The translations under genes and the position numbers were made by a program. This document shows, one piece after another, positions 5,564 to 14,314 of a stretch of 23,139 nucleotides of DNA (positions are counted from its first letter, which is position 1; every line of letters starts with the position of its first letter). The notes below the pieces were generated by a model. That model was given only the letters and a program-made list of their open reading frames with translations, was not told the DNA's origin and searched no databases. Source of the stretch: an uncultured Prevotella sp. (GTDB lineage Bacteria > Bacteroidota > Bacteroidia > Bacteroidales > Bacteroidaceae); NCBI GenBank assembly GCA_905373605.1, contig CAJPTO010000022.1, forward strand, positions 1 to 23,139, in the 5' to 3' direction.

Positions 5564-7642
5564 TCACTTCCTTAGTCGTGAAGTGTCCACTTCCTTTTTC
5601 TGCCTTTCCTTATAATTACCAAACTTATAGATAATGCTCAATGCGACTGTTGGCCAGTCGTTGGCCACGCGCATGCCGAAATCTTGGTTGCCGTAGGTGG
5701 AACGTGGCAGGTACTTGCGGTTGGTTATGTTGTGTCCAGACAATATTGCGTTCCATTTACCGTTGGCCGATGCCCACCGCAACGAGGCGTTTAGCGAGAA
5801 AAGGCCATCGATGTCGTACACGCCTTGCAAGGCGCGCGACTGGAATGTGGGATTGATAACGAAACGAAGGTTGGGACTTTTGCTCAACAACGCCGAGGCA
5901 TTGCCACCTGCACGAACGGTGAAGCGGCGGCGATTAAAAGGTAAGTCGAAGAAATGATTGTTCTTGTCGTTCATGTACATGCCCGTGACGTAGGCGTTAC
6001 CATTGAGCCACGAACCTAGCCGTAAACGCGCCATAGCCTGCAAACCGAACGTGTTGCGATGATTGAAATTTACTTCTTGCATCACAACGGCCATGCGGTC
6101 GCTTGGCTGATAGGGAAGCTGAACGGTAAAATCGGTGCAGAAACGAGCAAAGGCCACAATGGTGTAACGCCGGTTGATGAGCCAAGAAAGGGAGGCGTTG
6201 TAGTCTTTGGAGGGACGAAGCAAGGGATTTCCCCATATCTCGGAATAGGTCGAAGAATAATAAATCTGGTTCATCGTGCTCCAATAGCTGGGATAGGTGG
6301 AGCCAGAATTGAAGGAAAAGTTGAGGGTGTGGCGGTCGTTGGCTTGCCATACAGCGTTGAACGTGGGGTAAACTCGCCAGTCGTTCCATTGCGGTGTGTG
6401 GTAGTTCTCGAGTGCCAAGGTGGCCTCAAGGCTTAGTTTGTCGCCAATCTGCTTTCCTAAGCCCATGTATAGATTGAACGTTCGCTCGTTGATGTCCACC
6501 TCGCTGGTTGCTTCGGGCATGATGGTGCCTGCGTTGTTGCGCGTGGTTTGGTAGCTGTTGTTGCGTGCTGTTTGCCATTCCAGGCCATAACTTAATTGCC
6601 ATCCCCGTGGCAGGTTGTGTGTTTGGTCGGCTGTAAAGTTCCATTTGCGGATGTTTTGTCGGCTCTGGGCAGCCACAACACGTTGGGTTGTTCCCATTTG
6701 GCCATCAAGATTTTGGTTGCGTGGCGAACTATAATAGGTGTAGTTTGCTTGAAGTTTCAGGTTGAAAGGCAAGGCATAATTCAAGCCGATGTTGTGCAAG
6801 AGGTTGTGTCCCTCGCTGCTTTGCGCAGACAAGCTGCTACCCGTGGTGGCGTTTCGGCTGTCAAGATAGTTTGCATCGATGAGGTAGGTTAGTTCCACGC
6901 GGTGTTTATCGGAAAAGCTGTAGCCTAGGTCTATAGAGAGGTCGTGCGATGTTCCTTTACTCGTGTTACTTGTTTTGTCGTTGTAGGGTACGCGCGTTCC
7001 GTTAAGCGGATGTTGGGCGTAATGTTCAGCTTCTGCATAGCTTTTACCAGCCGAAAAGGCATAGTTCAAGTCGAGCGTAAGGTGGTTGTTGGCATAGGTA
7101 AGGTTTCCTTGCCCGTATCCACGCGTGTATTTCGACTGGTTGAGGGTGGCTTGCAGCTGGCCCGAGGTGTGATGTTGTCCGCCAAAGTCCTTGGTGATGA
7201 TGTTGATGGCCGCCCCACGAACATGATATTGGGCAGGAGCAGCGAGCATCAGTTCGGCTTTGGCCAGTCGCGAAGCTGGCATGTTCTTAAGTTTCTCTAT
7301 GGCTTGAGCTTGACTAAGGGTGGTTGCCTTACCGTTGATGATGAGCGTTATGCTCGAGCCTGCCACGCTAAGAGAACCGTCTGCGGCGGTGATGCCGGGC
7401 AAGTTGGTGAGGGCTTCGTAAGCGTTGTCGGCAGGAATTTGCTGCAAGAGCAACGGCATGTCGTAAACAAGCTTTCCGCGCTCCTGCTTAACGGTGGGGC
7501 GTTCGCCCTTCACTATCAATTCGGGGAGCTCGCGAAAGAGCGAATCAATTGACAGGCTGTCGCTAGGGTTCTTCGCTTCTTGGGCGCAAGAAACGCCGAA
7601 AACGAATAGGAACAAGATGAAGAAAGAGGTTCTTGATTGCAT
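5564..7642 (-). CDS. TonB-dependent outer-membrane beta-barrel protein (OMP_b-brl_3 type, plug plus barrel)
   Basis: A 692-residue outer-membrane protein. A signal peptide covers about residues 1-20 (ending VSCA, then QEA). ELIVKGERPT at 41-50 looks like a TonB box. A plug domain follows to about residue 150 (GITAADGSLSVAGSSITLII, then AAINIITKD), and the rest is a beta-barrel of alternating aromatic strands (LSLEATLALENYHTPQW, FNFSSGSTYPSYW-like and NPLLRPSKDYNASLSWL). It lacks the carboxypeptidase-regulatory-like N-terminal domain seen in many relatives. Such proteins take up unknown ligands using TonB energy or act as surface barrels; the ligand here is not predictable. It ends in TGA and appears monocistronic, with its own promoter-like sequence and a hairpin behind it. 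Confidence 0.88.
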   Translation of the reverse strand: MQSRTSFFILFLFVFGVSCAQEAKNPSDSLSIDSLFRELPELIVKGERPTVKQERGKLVYDMPLLLQQIPADNAYEALTNLPGITAADGSLSVAGSSITLIINGKATTLSQAQAIEKLKNMPASRLAKAELMLAAPAQYHVRGAAINIITKDFGGQHHTSGQLQATLNQSKYTRGYGQGNLTYANNHLTLDLNYAFSAGKSYAEAEHYAQHPLNGTRVPYNDKTSNTSKGTSHDLSIDLGYSFSDKHRVELTYLIDANYLDSRNATTGSSLSAQSSEGHNLLHNIGLNYALPFNLKLQANYTYYSSPRNQNLDGQMGTTQRVVAAQSRQNIRKWNFTADQTHNLPRGWQLSYGLEWQTARNNSYQTTRNNAGTIMPEATSEVDINERTFNLYMGLGKQIGDKLSLEATLALENYHTPQWNDWRVYPTFNAVWQANDRHTLNFSFNSGSTYPSYWSTMNQIYYSSTYSEIWGNPLLRPSKDYNASLSWLINRRYTIVAFARFCTDFTVQLPYQPSDRMAVVMQEVNFNHRNTFGLQAMARLRLGSWLNGNAYVTGMYMNDKNNHFFDLPFNRRRFTVRAGGNASALLSKSPNLRFVINPTFQSRALQGVYDIDGLFSLNASLRWASANGKWNAILSGHNITNRKYLPRSTYGNQDFGMRVANDWPTVALSIIYKFGNYKERQKKEVDTSRLRK

Positions 7643-7662
7643 AGGCGTGGTTTGTTTGTTGA

Positions 7663-7691
7663 CAAAGTAACATGAAATTGTTTTGGCAAAA
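7663..7691 (-). promoter_or_regulatory. Promoter-like sequence upstream of the barrel-protein gene
   Basis: On the minus strand TTTTG (7691-7687) is followed 17 bases later by TACTTTG (7669-7663), a near match to TAnnTTTG one base short, about 20 bases before the ATG. Both the box and the spacing are slightly off consensus. Confidence 0.4.
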
Positions 7692-7794
7692 GCCTTGTTG
7701 TGGCAGTAAGCTGAAGGTATTTCTGAAAGGGTCTCATTGCAGCATCGACCTTTTCACAGAAGCGAACGCGGAGTGGACTATGGCGAAACAAAGA

Positions 7795-7821
7795 GGGTGT
7801 GCCACACAATGCGGCACACCC
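7795..7821 (-). terminator. Perfect 9-base hairpin, possible terminator after the TPR gene
   Basis: GGGTGTGCC (7795-7803) pairs with GGCACACCC (7813-7821) around a 9-base loop. On the minus strand TCTTTGTTT follows, a weak T-tract. It lies 250 bases past the TPR stop, far for a normal terminator, so it could also serve another role. Confidence 0.45.
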
Positions 7822-8070
7822 AGATGAATGATTGTAACAGCTGGCTCTGAATTTTCTGAGCAAAAGTCCTTTTTATTGTTCTTTTGCTCATTGCTGTTTT
7901 GTTACTTTTTCTGCCAGTTCTCGCTTACGCTTTCTGTCTTATTGCTCACGAAAGTCATTCATTCGCAAACAAAGGCCATTCGGCTAAAAGCTAAGGATAC
8001 CGCACCGCAACTTATTAGAGTCAGCCCCAAATATAAATCTACGTTGAGAAGTATCAATGAAATGTGGTGC

Positions 8071-9489
8071 TTACTTGATACCCAAAGCCTGCTTGGCAGT
8101 TTCGTTCTCGGGGTCTATTTCCAACACTTTCTTCCAATACCCATCAGCGGTGGCCTTATCATTCTTCACCAAGTAGTAATAGCCCAGGTAACGATAGGCC
8201 TCTGTCAGACGTGCATTGTCGGCCTTGTCGCGGTCGGTCTTGCTAGCCAAAGAAGTGACGAGCGCCTCGTAGAACGGCTTAGCCAAGCCCTCTTTCGTTT
8301 CTGGGTCGAGGTTTGAATTGATGCGTGCGCGCATGAAGTTGGCGTAATCGATGTTGGCAGGGAACTTCTCTCCCAGTCGAGCATACACATCATCGGCCTT
8401 TTTGAACGAAGCTTTTTGCTGCTCTCCTGTTTGCGAAGCGGCCATGTTCATGTAGATGGTAGCCAGTCCGGCCATGTCGCTAGCAGTAGACTTTGTGGTA
8501 TGTTGCAGATATTCCTCATAAAGGGCTGTAGCCTTGTCAAAGTCTTCCTTAGCCAGATAGAGGTCGGAGAGGGCTTTGCGGTTGCTGTTCACCAGTTCGT
8601 CGTTGCCCTTGTTCTCTTCCATTGCCTTGTTAAACATCTCAATGGCTTTGTCGTATTGCTTGTCGTTCTTCAGAGCCGTGCCGTAATAGGTGTAGTCGAA
8701 GCCCGTAAACTTAGAGCTGTCGGAGGCGTTGAACAAGGCATCTGCATACTTCAGAGCCTCTGCCGTACGTTCCATGTCGGTGAGGTTGTAGAAAGCCAAG
8801 CGGTTCCAAGCGGCCTTGCGGGGATTGCGCGACAATCCGTAGAGAGCCATTTCCAAACTCTTGTCGCGCTTTTGCAGCATCCACGCCTCGGTGGCATAGT
8901 TGGTGATGTCCACATCCTCGAGTTTGCTTTTGTCTGTCACCTTGTCATAGTACTGCAAACTTTGCTCCATTCGGTTGGAAGCATAGAGAATACGTCCGGC
9001 AAGCGCATCAACAGCCACGTCGGGACGCTGCGTGCGAAGGTCGTTAAGCTTAGCCACAGCCTCCTCGGGACTACGTCCGCGATAGATGTTGGCATACTTA
9101 AAATAGCCTTCGGGGTTCTTCGGGTCGAAGTAAATGGCTTGCTGGTACCACGCAGCAGCGGCTCCGCCATCATCGTTAAGCACCTCAATGTCGCCTAAGA
9201 GAATGTAGCCTTGACCGTAGTTCTTGTTCGCCTTGATGGCCAGTTCGGCATAATGCTTGGCATTCGCCGTGTCCTTAGCCTCGAAATAGGCACGTCCGAT
9301 ACCAGCCAACACCTCGGCGTTCTTCTTATTCTTCTTGAACACTTCCTTAACCTGGTCTTTAGCCGCGGCGGGGTTGGCCATAATTACTTTAGTGATGGCG
9401 TCGATAGTAGACTTATTGTCTTGCGCCATGAGCGGCGCGGTTGTTCCTACCAACAACGCGCCAAGTAAAAGATATTTAACTGTTTTCAT
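8071..9489 (-). CDS. Periplasmic tetratricopeptide-repeat protein linked to the TonB cluster
   Basis: A 472-residue exported TPR protein. The signal peptide MKTVKYLLLGALLVGTTAPL ends at about residue 22 (MA, then Q). The body is mostly TPR helices, for example AEVLAGIGRAYFEAKDTANA, GYILLGDIEVLNDDGGAAAA, ALKNDKQYDKAIEMFNKAME, KALSDLYLAKEDFDKATALY and the C-terminal YRYLGYYYLVKNDKATADGY with WKKVLEIDPENETAKQ. TPRs bind proteins rather than catalyse, so I infer a scaffold role in the periplasm. As far as I know, its place downstream of tonB and a PstS-like gene is common in Bacteroidales. Here a 626-base gap with repeats separates it from the PstS-like gene, so it may have its own promoter. I cannot identify its partner. 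Confidence 0.85.
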   Translation of the reverse strand: MKTVKYLLLGALLVGTTAPLMAQDNKSTIDAITKVIMANPAAAKDQVKEVFKKNKKNAEVLAGIGRAYFEAKDTANAKHYAELAIKANKNYGQGYILLGDIEVLNDDGGAAAAWYQQAIYFDPKNPEGYFKYANIYRGRSPEEAVAKLNDLRTQRPDVAVDALAGRILYASNRMEQSLQYYDKVTDKSKLEDVDITNYATEAWMLQKRDKSLEMALYGLSRNPRKAAWNRLAFYNLTDMERTAEALKYADALFNASDSSKFTGFDYTYYGTALKNDKQYDKAIEMFNKAMEENKGNDELVNSNRKALSDLYLAKEDFDKATALYEEYLQHTTKSTASDMAGLATIYMNMAASQTGEQQKASFKKADDVYARLGEKFPANIDYANFMRARINSNLDPETKEGLAKPFYEALVTSLASKTDRDKADNARLTEAYRYLGYYYLVKNDKATADGYWKKVLEIDPENETAKQALGIK

Positions 9490-10115
9490 AATCCTACGTT
9501 CTTTGTAATACTCTTAGCATGAAAAGCAAAGCCTTCGGCGTTTGCAGTTACTCATTTCTAACGATTGCAGGCTGGTGCTATAAGCCCTGCTCAAAGATCC
9601 TTTATCATCTTTACCTTGCTCTTTGCTGCCTATTCCCTCTTTCCTGAAATCTTTCACTCACGCTTACTGTGACATAGCAACTATGCCCTTTAATCGTAAA
9701 GGAAAGCTGTTCAGCATAAAGGTAAAAACTCAGCAAAGGCAACTTTTAGGATCTGCCTGTAATGATTTGGCTATGCCTGGCTGGCAATAAGCCTTCGTCT
9801 TCCTATTGCAACACCCACCAATTTGGCAACACCTCTTTTATATAGTGCGCAAATGATGATGTCGCATATGCGTTTAGGCAATGCAAGGCGTGCGTTGAAG
9901 CTGGCATGAGCCAAACATAAGCACGCCTATACCACTTAGACGATAGAAACCGACAATTGTTTTATCTGTTGATTAACATTAACATCCCTTATGGTTATGT
10001 TGTAAACCACTGAGATGATGGAAACTGATAATTGGTTTATCTATTGTTTGACATTAACATCCCTTATGGTTATGTTGTAAACCATTGAGATGATGGAAAC
10101 TGATAATTGGTTTAT
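9490..10115. other. 626-base gap between the pstS-like and TPR genes
   Basis: No gene is recognised. The right part (9931-10115) is occupied by most of the three-copy 75-base repeat listed separately. In 9490-9930 I see no clear TAnnTTTG promoter for the TPR gene; a weak TACCTTTA occurs on the minus strand near 9720, without a spaced TTTG. The rest is pyrimidine-rich sequence without strong structure. Confidence 0.6.
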
Positions 10116-10151
10116 CTATTGTTTGACATTAACATCCCTTATGGTTATGTT
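9931..10151. repeat. Three tandem 75-base repeats across the 3' end of the pstS-like gene
   Basis: Units begin at 9931, 10006 and 10081. Units 2 and 3 differ at one position over 71 bases, while unit 1 is more diverged. Unit 3 carries the last codons and stop of the pstS-like gene (NITIRDVNVKQ, then TAG at 10118-10116). Seventy-five bases is 25 codons, so every copy keeps the gene's frame. Unit 2 again encodes NITIRDVNVKQ and TAG (10043-10041). Unit 1 encodes NITIRDVNVNQ, has CAG where the others have TAG (9968-9966), and runs to TAA at 9938-9936. I infer duplication of the gene's 3' end, with the present stop in the first copy. Confidence 0.92.
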
Positions 10152-11078
10152 ACCTTGCACGGGCAGGAGCCCCGACTTGAGGATGACAAGTTGCCCTTTG
10201 GGTGATGCTATGAACTGCGCAAAGCCCCACGGCAGCCCTTGATAGGGGTCGTTGAGAAGTGCGTAGATGGTGCGTATCAACGGATAATTGCCGTTATATA
10301 TATAATATTGGTAAGGTTTCCAGCTATTGGCGGGTGTGCCTTTATCCTTTCTGCTTACCGACATTACACGAATATTCTTGTTGAAGGTGAGATTGGTGCT
10401 ATCTCGTTTGTCGTTGAGCCAGTTGCTACCGATGATGCCAATGGCATTGGGCGTTTTCTCAACGTAGTCAATCACCTCAGCCGTTTTGTTTGTCGCAACG
10501 ACATTCGGGTTGGTGATGGGTTTTCCGCCAAGTATGGAGTCTTCGGCGAAGTGCACGGTGCTAGACCGTTTGTTGTCGAAAACCACCGTGATGGTACCCC
10601 GCTTAGAACCAGGGAAGATGTCGCTCCAATTCTTCGCCTCACCGCGAAGCACCCTTGCAAAGTCTTTCACAGAGATGCAAGTGTCGACATTGCTCTTGTT
10701 AACGATGAGTGCCAAGCCGTCGTAAGCCAGCTTGATGGTTTGTGGCCTGAACTGCTTGTCGTAAAGGCTTTGGTACTCTTTCTTCTTCAGTTCACGACTA
10801 GTGATTACAAGGTTCACGCTATCCTTGAGCAGCATGGTGATGCCCTCACCCTCGGTGGTGTAAATGGGATTTACCGTAGCTTTGGGATAGACCGACTGGA
10901 AGACCTCGCGTTCTTCGTCGATGATGGGACTAAAACTTTCGTCAGAGGCGAAGCTAATCACCCCTGACGAATAAGTGTCGGTGCGCCCGTTCTTGCGCTT
11001 GCCTTGAGAGCAAGCGGCAAGAAGCAGGCCACACAATGCTAATCCTACGATAGCGTAAGATGTGATGTTCTTTCTCAT
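10116..11078 (-). CDS. PstS-like substrate-binding lipoprotein in the TonB operon
   Basis: A 320-residue member of the PstS-type periplasmic binding family (PBP_like_2). A lipobox LLAAC places lipidation at Cys23. The body includes SGVISFASDESFSPIIDEER, the NLVITSREL segment, LAYDGLALIVNKSN, FARVLRGEAKNWSDIFPG and NAIGIIGSNWL, all typical of the two-lobed fold. No pstC, pstA or pstB gene follows. Instead it sits six bases after tonB, an arrangement I recall as common in Bacteroidales, so a role tied to TonB energisation or cell-envelope phosphate sensing is possible but unproven. Its C-terminal codons lie inside the 75-base tandem repeat, and TAG ends the gene in the first repeat copy. Confidence 0.88.
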   Translation of the reverse strand: MRKNITSYAIVGLALCGLLLAACSQGKRKNGRTDTYSSGVISFASDESFSPIIDEEREVFQSVYPKATVNPIYTTEGEGITMLLKDSVNLVITSRELKKKEYQSLYDKQFRPQTIKLAYDGLALIVNKSNVDTCISVKDFARVLRGEAKNWSDIFPGSKRGTITVVFDNKRSSTVHFAEDSILGGKPITNPNVVATNKTAEVIDYVEKTPNAIGIIGSNWLNDKRDSTNLTFNKNIRVMSVSRKDKGTPANSWKPYQYYIYNGNYPLIRTIYALLNDPYQGLPWGFAQFIASPKGQLVILKSGLLPVQGNITIRDVNVKQ

Positions 11079-11084
11079 AGAATG

Positions 11085-11918
11085 CTATTGCAGTCTGAAT
11101 GAAACGGGAACGTTGTACTTAACACGTACAGCCGAACCATTTTGCTTACCAGGAATCCAGTTGGGCATGCTCTTCACAACACGAGCAGCCTCGCGGTCGA
11201 GAGAGGGGTCAACAGAACGAGCCACCTTCACGTCGGTAATTGAGCCGTCGCGCTCAACAACGAATGAGATAACGACACGTCCTTGCACGCCGTTTTCTTG
11301 TGCAACGACAGGATACTTCACGTTCTCCTGCAAGAATTTCATCAACGCGGCATCACCGCCAGGGAATTGTGGCATCTGCTCAACCACCTCGAAGATTTTT
11401 GTTTCCACTTCGGGTTTAGGTTCTGGCTGTGCCACAGCTTCCTTGATTCTGAGAACCTCTCCAGCAGCGTCGTCGTTACCCTTCACGTCAAGGGCACCGA
11501 TAGCCGTTTTGCTGGTCATGATTTCTTCTTGCGATTTCATTTCCTCCTCAGGCTTCACCTGGTCGTCGCGTTTAATAACGGGCGCGGTGAACTTCACCGA
11601 GCTCTTAACGCGTTCAATCACCTTTTCAGGTTCAGTGTTCACCTTTGGTTTCTGCTTCACCTCTGCCTTTTTCTTAGGTTGGTTCAGCGTAGAGAGTTCC
11701 GTAACCTGTGTCTGGTCCACCTTTCCTCGGTTAGCCTCGATTACGCTTTTGATAGCGACAAACGAGAACACCAGCACTGCAGCAGCAAGGATAGAGATCA
11801 TGGCGAGGATGTTGCGTTTGGTGGTGCCCTTACGTAGCTTATACGCACCATACGCTTGGTTCTTACCTTCAAACACGAGATCAACCCACGCGCCATCAAC
11901 CAAATCAATCTTTGACAT
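11085..11918 (-). CDS. tonB: TonB energy transducer
   Basis: A 277-residue TonB. A short cytoplasmic start (YGAYKLRKG, residues 23-31) precedes one membrane helix (about 36-57). A charged periplasmic linker rich in lysine, glutamate and proline follows (about 65-175, including PKKKAEVKQKPK and QPEPKPEVETK). The C-terminal TonB domain spans about 178-277 and shows the Bacteroidota signatures VEQMPQFPGG, NVKYPVVAQENGVQGRVVIS and MPNWIPGKQNG. TonB passes proton-motive energy from ExbB/ExbD to outer-membrane receptors such as the SusC-like protein and the 692-residue barrel protein. It is 36 bases after the second exbD gene and 6 bases before the pstS-like gene, clearly within one operon. It ends in TAG. 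Confidence 0.95.
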   Translation of the reverse strand: MSKIDLVDGAWVDLVFEGKNQAYGAYKLRKGTTKRNILAMISILAAAVLVFSFVAIKSVIEANRGKVDQTQVTELSTLNQPKKKAEVKQKPKVNTEPEKVIERVKSSVKFTAPVIKRDDQVKPEEEMKSQEEIMTSKTAIGALDVKGNDDAAGEVLRIKEAVAQPEPKPEVETKIFEVVEQMPQFPGGDAALMKFLQENVKYPVVAQENGVQGRVVISFVVERDGSITDVKVARSVDPSLDREAARVVKSMPNWIPGKQNGSAVRVKYNVPVSFRLQ

Positions 11919-11954
11919 AGTTTCTCCTTTCTTAATTAAACATTAGTCAATCGC

Positions 11955-12614
11955 CTATTCAACGCCCTTTTTCTTCAGCAGTTCGCTGTCTTGGGGGTTG
12001 ATTTTGTCGATAACGTACTTACCTATACTGCAAATTTGCATTTCGTCGAGAACGTCTACCAAGTTCTTGTAAGAAGCTTTGTCGGTAGCCTTGATGATGA
12101 TGGTCAGCGTAGGTATTTTCTGCCCATCCACTTCACCGGCCTTGAGTTTGGACAATTCCTTGTCGTATTCAGCCTGCGTGAATTTTGGGTTTTCCAATTT
12201 CTTCTTATCGAGCTTGGCTTTAGCAGCCATGATTTGCCTAACAGGCACCGTACCGTCTTCCGTTTCGTGGTTGATGAGTATACTCCTGATGCCTTTCGAG
12301 CCCCAGGTGGTTTCTTTCATTGTAGACGGGTCGTCGTAGTTGGGCAAACCATCAACGTGATAAATCTTGTTATTACCGGCCACATAGATCGTTATGGTCT
12401 GCGAAGCCTTCGTAACCGTCTTATCATCGTCTTGGATATTCTTATCGTTACTAGGCATACTCAACTCCATCGTCTGCGGTTTAGCCAAAGATGTACAGAG
12501 CATGAAGAATGTGATAAGAAGCATCATCATGTCCACCATAGGGGTGAAGTCGACGCGGACATCTTTTTTCTTTTGTTTTCCGCCGCCTTTTCCTTGTTCA
12601 ACTAATTCTGCCAT
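11955..12614 (-). CDS. exbD: ExbD/TolR-family biopolymer transport protein (second copy)
   Basis: A 219-residue ExbD family protein. A basic cytoplasmic start (KQKKKDVRVDFTPMVD) leads into the single membrane helix MMMLLITFFML, with the proton-relay aspartate at residue 28. The periplasmic part is longer than in E. coli ExbD (141 residues) and holds a lysine-rich helical insertion (about 135-170) before the final TLTIIIKATDKASYKNLVDV fold. With ExbB and TonB it forms the inner-membrane motor that energises outer-membrane uptake. It starts three bases after the first exbD ends. Bacteroidota clusters often hold two different ExbD genes; the need for both is not explained by the sequence. Confidence 0.93.
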   Translation of the reverse strand: MAELVEQGKGGGKQKKKDVRVDFTPMVDMMMLLITFFMLCTSLAKPQTMELSMPSNDKNIQDDDKTVTKASQTITIYVAGNNKIYHVDGLPNYDDPSTMKETTWGSKGIRSILINHETEDGTVPVRQIMAAKAKLDKKKLENPKFTQAEYDKELSKLKAGEVDGQKIPTLTIIIKATDKASYKNLVDVLDEMQICSIGKYVIDKINPQDSELLKKKGVE

Positions 12615-12617
12615 TCT

Positions 12618-13229
12618 TTAATCCTCCACCTTTTTATACGATGTAATGAGATAGTAACGGTTTTCGCTCATGTCTTGGAGTTCGGACATCACCTTCTTAA
12701 CCAGCGCATAGGGTGTTTTTTCGTCGGCCTTGATGGCAATCTTCACGTCGGGGTTCACCTCGCGTGCCTGTTTCACCCAGAGTTGGAACTCGCTTTCCTT
12801 ACCGTCAATGCTGTCGGTAGGAATGCCATAGTTCTTCAGTGTCTGTGCCATTTCGGTTTCCGACTGCGAGAGGTAGTCGGAAATGGTGTTCATGGGGGTT
12901 CCCCACATGGCATCTTTCTTGAATTTCGCCACCTGTTGCGGTGTGAACTTCATGCCATAAAGTGCACTCATGCCTTCGAGCACAGCCTGCGTGTCGTTTT
13001 GGTTGTCCATACTCATGAATATCTTTCCCGTCTTGTCGACGAGGATATTCAGCACACTCTTCTCGGGCACTTTAATCTCCGACACCGAGCCAGGGGTAAC
13101 CACCTTCACGGGTTCGTTCTTAACGAATGTTGATGTCAACATGAAGAACGTTAGAAGGAGCACCATGACGTCGCTCATCGGGGTCATGTCGATCCAAGTG
13201 GACTTTTTCTTAATTTTTACTTTACCCAT
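12618..13229 (-). CDS. exbD: ExbD/TolR-family biopolymer transport protein (first copy)
   Basis: A 203-residue ExbD family protein. The start MGKVKIKKKSTWIDMTPMSD carries the conserved aspartate at residue 20, at the mouth of the single membrane helix VMVLLLTFFMLTS. The periplasmic domain includes SVLNILVDKTGKIFMSM and the terminal DVKIAIKADEKTPYALVKKV that is typical of the family. It follows exbB by 31 bases and precedes the second exbD by only three bases, suggesting coupled translation. The two ExbD proteins differ well outside the helix, so this is an old duplication rather than a recent copy. Confidence 0.93.
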   Translation of the reverse strand: MGKVKIKKKSTWIDMTPMSDVMVLLLTFFMLTSTFVKNEPVKVVTPGSVSEIKVPEKSVLNILVDKTGKIFMSMDNQNDTQAVLEGMSALYGMKFTPQQVAKFKKDAMWGTPMNTISDYLSQSETEMAQTLKNYGIPTDSIDGKESEFQLWVKQAREVNPDVKIAIKADEKTPYALVKKVMSELQDMSENRYYLITSYKKVED

Positions 13230-13260
13230 AGTGATAAATATTTAAAGGGTTAGCAAAAAA

Positions 13261-14091
13261 TTAAGCTTCGTCTGTGTGGTTGGCTTCGTAGGTCTGAGCG
13301 ATTGAATAACCAACCTCATCGAGTGCGTAGGTCAGCTTATCGATCTTGTTGGTGAAGAAACCGTAAGAGATAACTGCGAACCACGAAGTGGTGATACCAA
13401 AGGCCGTGTTGATAAGGGCCTCAGAAATACCAGCAGAAAGAGCGAGCGAGTCGCCACCGCCACCAGCAGCAAGAGCCTGGAACGACTTGATCATACCCGT
13501 TACCGTACCAAGAAGACCGGTAAGTGTACCCAGCGTTACGAGGGTTGCGAGGATGGGAAGGTTCATCTGCAGCGTAGGCATTTCGAGTTGTGTTGCCTCT
13601 TCGTGAGCCTGCTGGATTTTAGCAATCTTCTGCGAAAGCTTGATGCCGTGTACATTTTCCATAGCCTTGTAAGCATTGAGCGAAGCCGAAACGACATTGG
13701 CTACCGAACCCTTTTGCTTGTCGCAAAGCTGTTGTGCGCGGTCGAAGTCCTTTGCATTGAGGGCAGCTTTGATGCTAGGCACAAACTTGGTGAGCGGACC
13801 CGTACCGAAAGCGGTGCGCAAAGCCAACCAGCGCTCTACAGAGAGTGCGAGCACGGTGAGAAGCAAAGTCTGAATAACAGGAACCACAAGACCACCTTTG
13901 TAGATTGTTCCCCAAATGTCCAATGGGTGTCCCTCGTTGTCACCACCTTGGAAGTGAACGGGGCTGCCCAAGTAGAACTTGAAGAAGCAAGCGGCGATGA
14001 TGAAGCAGCAAACGATTACCCAAAATGCTGCTCTAATTCCTTGAAAGCCCTGAGACTTTTTAGCAGGGCTGGCTGTTTTCTGTGTTGCCAT
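13261..14091 (-). CDS. exbB: ExbB/TolQ/MotA proton-channel protein
   Basis: A 276-residue ExbB family protein, first gene of the TonB operon. Four hydrophobic segments are visible at about residues 22-40, 67-87, 177-201 and 224-246. The family core is clear: LPILATLVTLGTLTGLLGTV, followed by GGGGDSLALSAGISEALINT and TAFGITTSWFAV. These helices form the pentameric channel around the ExbD helices. The fourth, N-terminal helix and the 30-residue loop before helix two are extra compared with the three-helix E. coli protein, and as far as I know are usual in Bacteroidota. The start is supported by a promoter-like box about 90 bases upstream. Confidence 0.94.
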   Translation of the reverse strand: MATQKTASPAKKSQGFQGIRAAFWVIVCCFIIAACFFKFYLGSPVHFQGGDNEGHPLDIWGTIYKGGLVVPVIQTLLLTVLALSVERWLALRTAFGTGPLTKFVPSIKAALNAKDFDRAQQLCDKQKGSVANVVSASLNAYKAMENVHGIKLSQKIAKIQQAHEEATQLEMPTLQMNLPILATLVTLGTLTGLLGTVTGMIKSFQALAAGGGGDSLALSAGISEALINTAFGITTSWFAVISYGFFTNKIDKLTYALDEVGYSIAQTYEANHTDEA

Positions 14092-14178
14092 AATTTTTTA
14101 AGTTGATTTTGTTCCTTATAGTATGAGACGTTCGTCCAAATGCTGATTTGTTGCCGGGCTTTGTCCTTAATGGCCACG

Positions 14179-14186
14179 CAAAGATA
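14179..14186 (-). promoter_or_regulatory. Bacteroidota -7 box (TATCTTTG) upstream of exbB
   Basis: On the minus strand TATCTTTG matches TAnnTTTG, about 90 bases before the exbB ATG. Only a weak GTTT lies near the expected -33 position. It would drive exbB through the pstS-like gene as one transcript. The rest of the 223-base gap is AT-rich with no other clear feature. Confidence 0.5.
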
Positions 14187-14314
14187 ATCATTAATGTATG
14201 AAATGAAACATAATTAAGAAGTTTTAACGGCTAAAAGTTACCAACCTGCCTGTTTAAGAACATAAACGTACCATTAGAAGCGAAAAAAACTGCTTTTTGT
14301 CACGTTTCTTAATA

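Larger units (their letters stand above)
7643..8070. other. 428-base gap between the barrel-protein and TPR genes
   Basis: I see no convincing gene. A 162-codon plus-strand frame beginning at 7828 runs into the TPR gene antisense and starts with low-complexity phenylalanine/leucine-rich sequence, so I treat it as spurious. The only clear structure is the hairpin at 7795-7821. Confidence 0.6.

Noticed and set aside
8416..9198. 260-codon plus-strand open frame
   Set aside because: It is antisense to the TPR protein gene and has no independent support.
9931..10151. 75-base repeats as a CRISPR or phage attachment array
   Set aside because: The repeat is continuous without spacers and includes coding sequence of the pstS-like gene.
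11062..11946. 294-codon plus-strand open frame over tonB
   Set aside because: The opposite strand encodes a clear TonB with all family motifs; this frame is its shadow.
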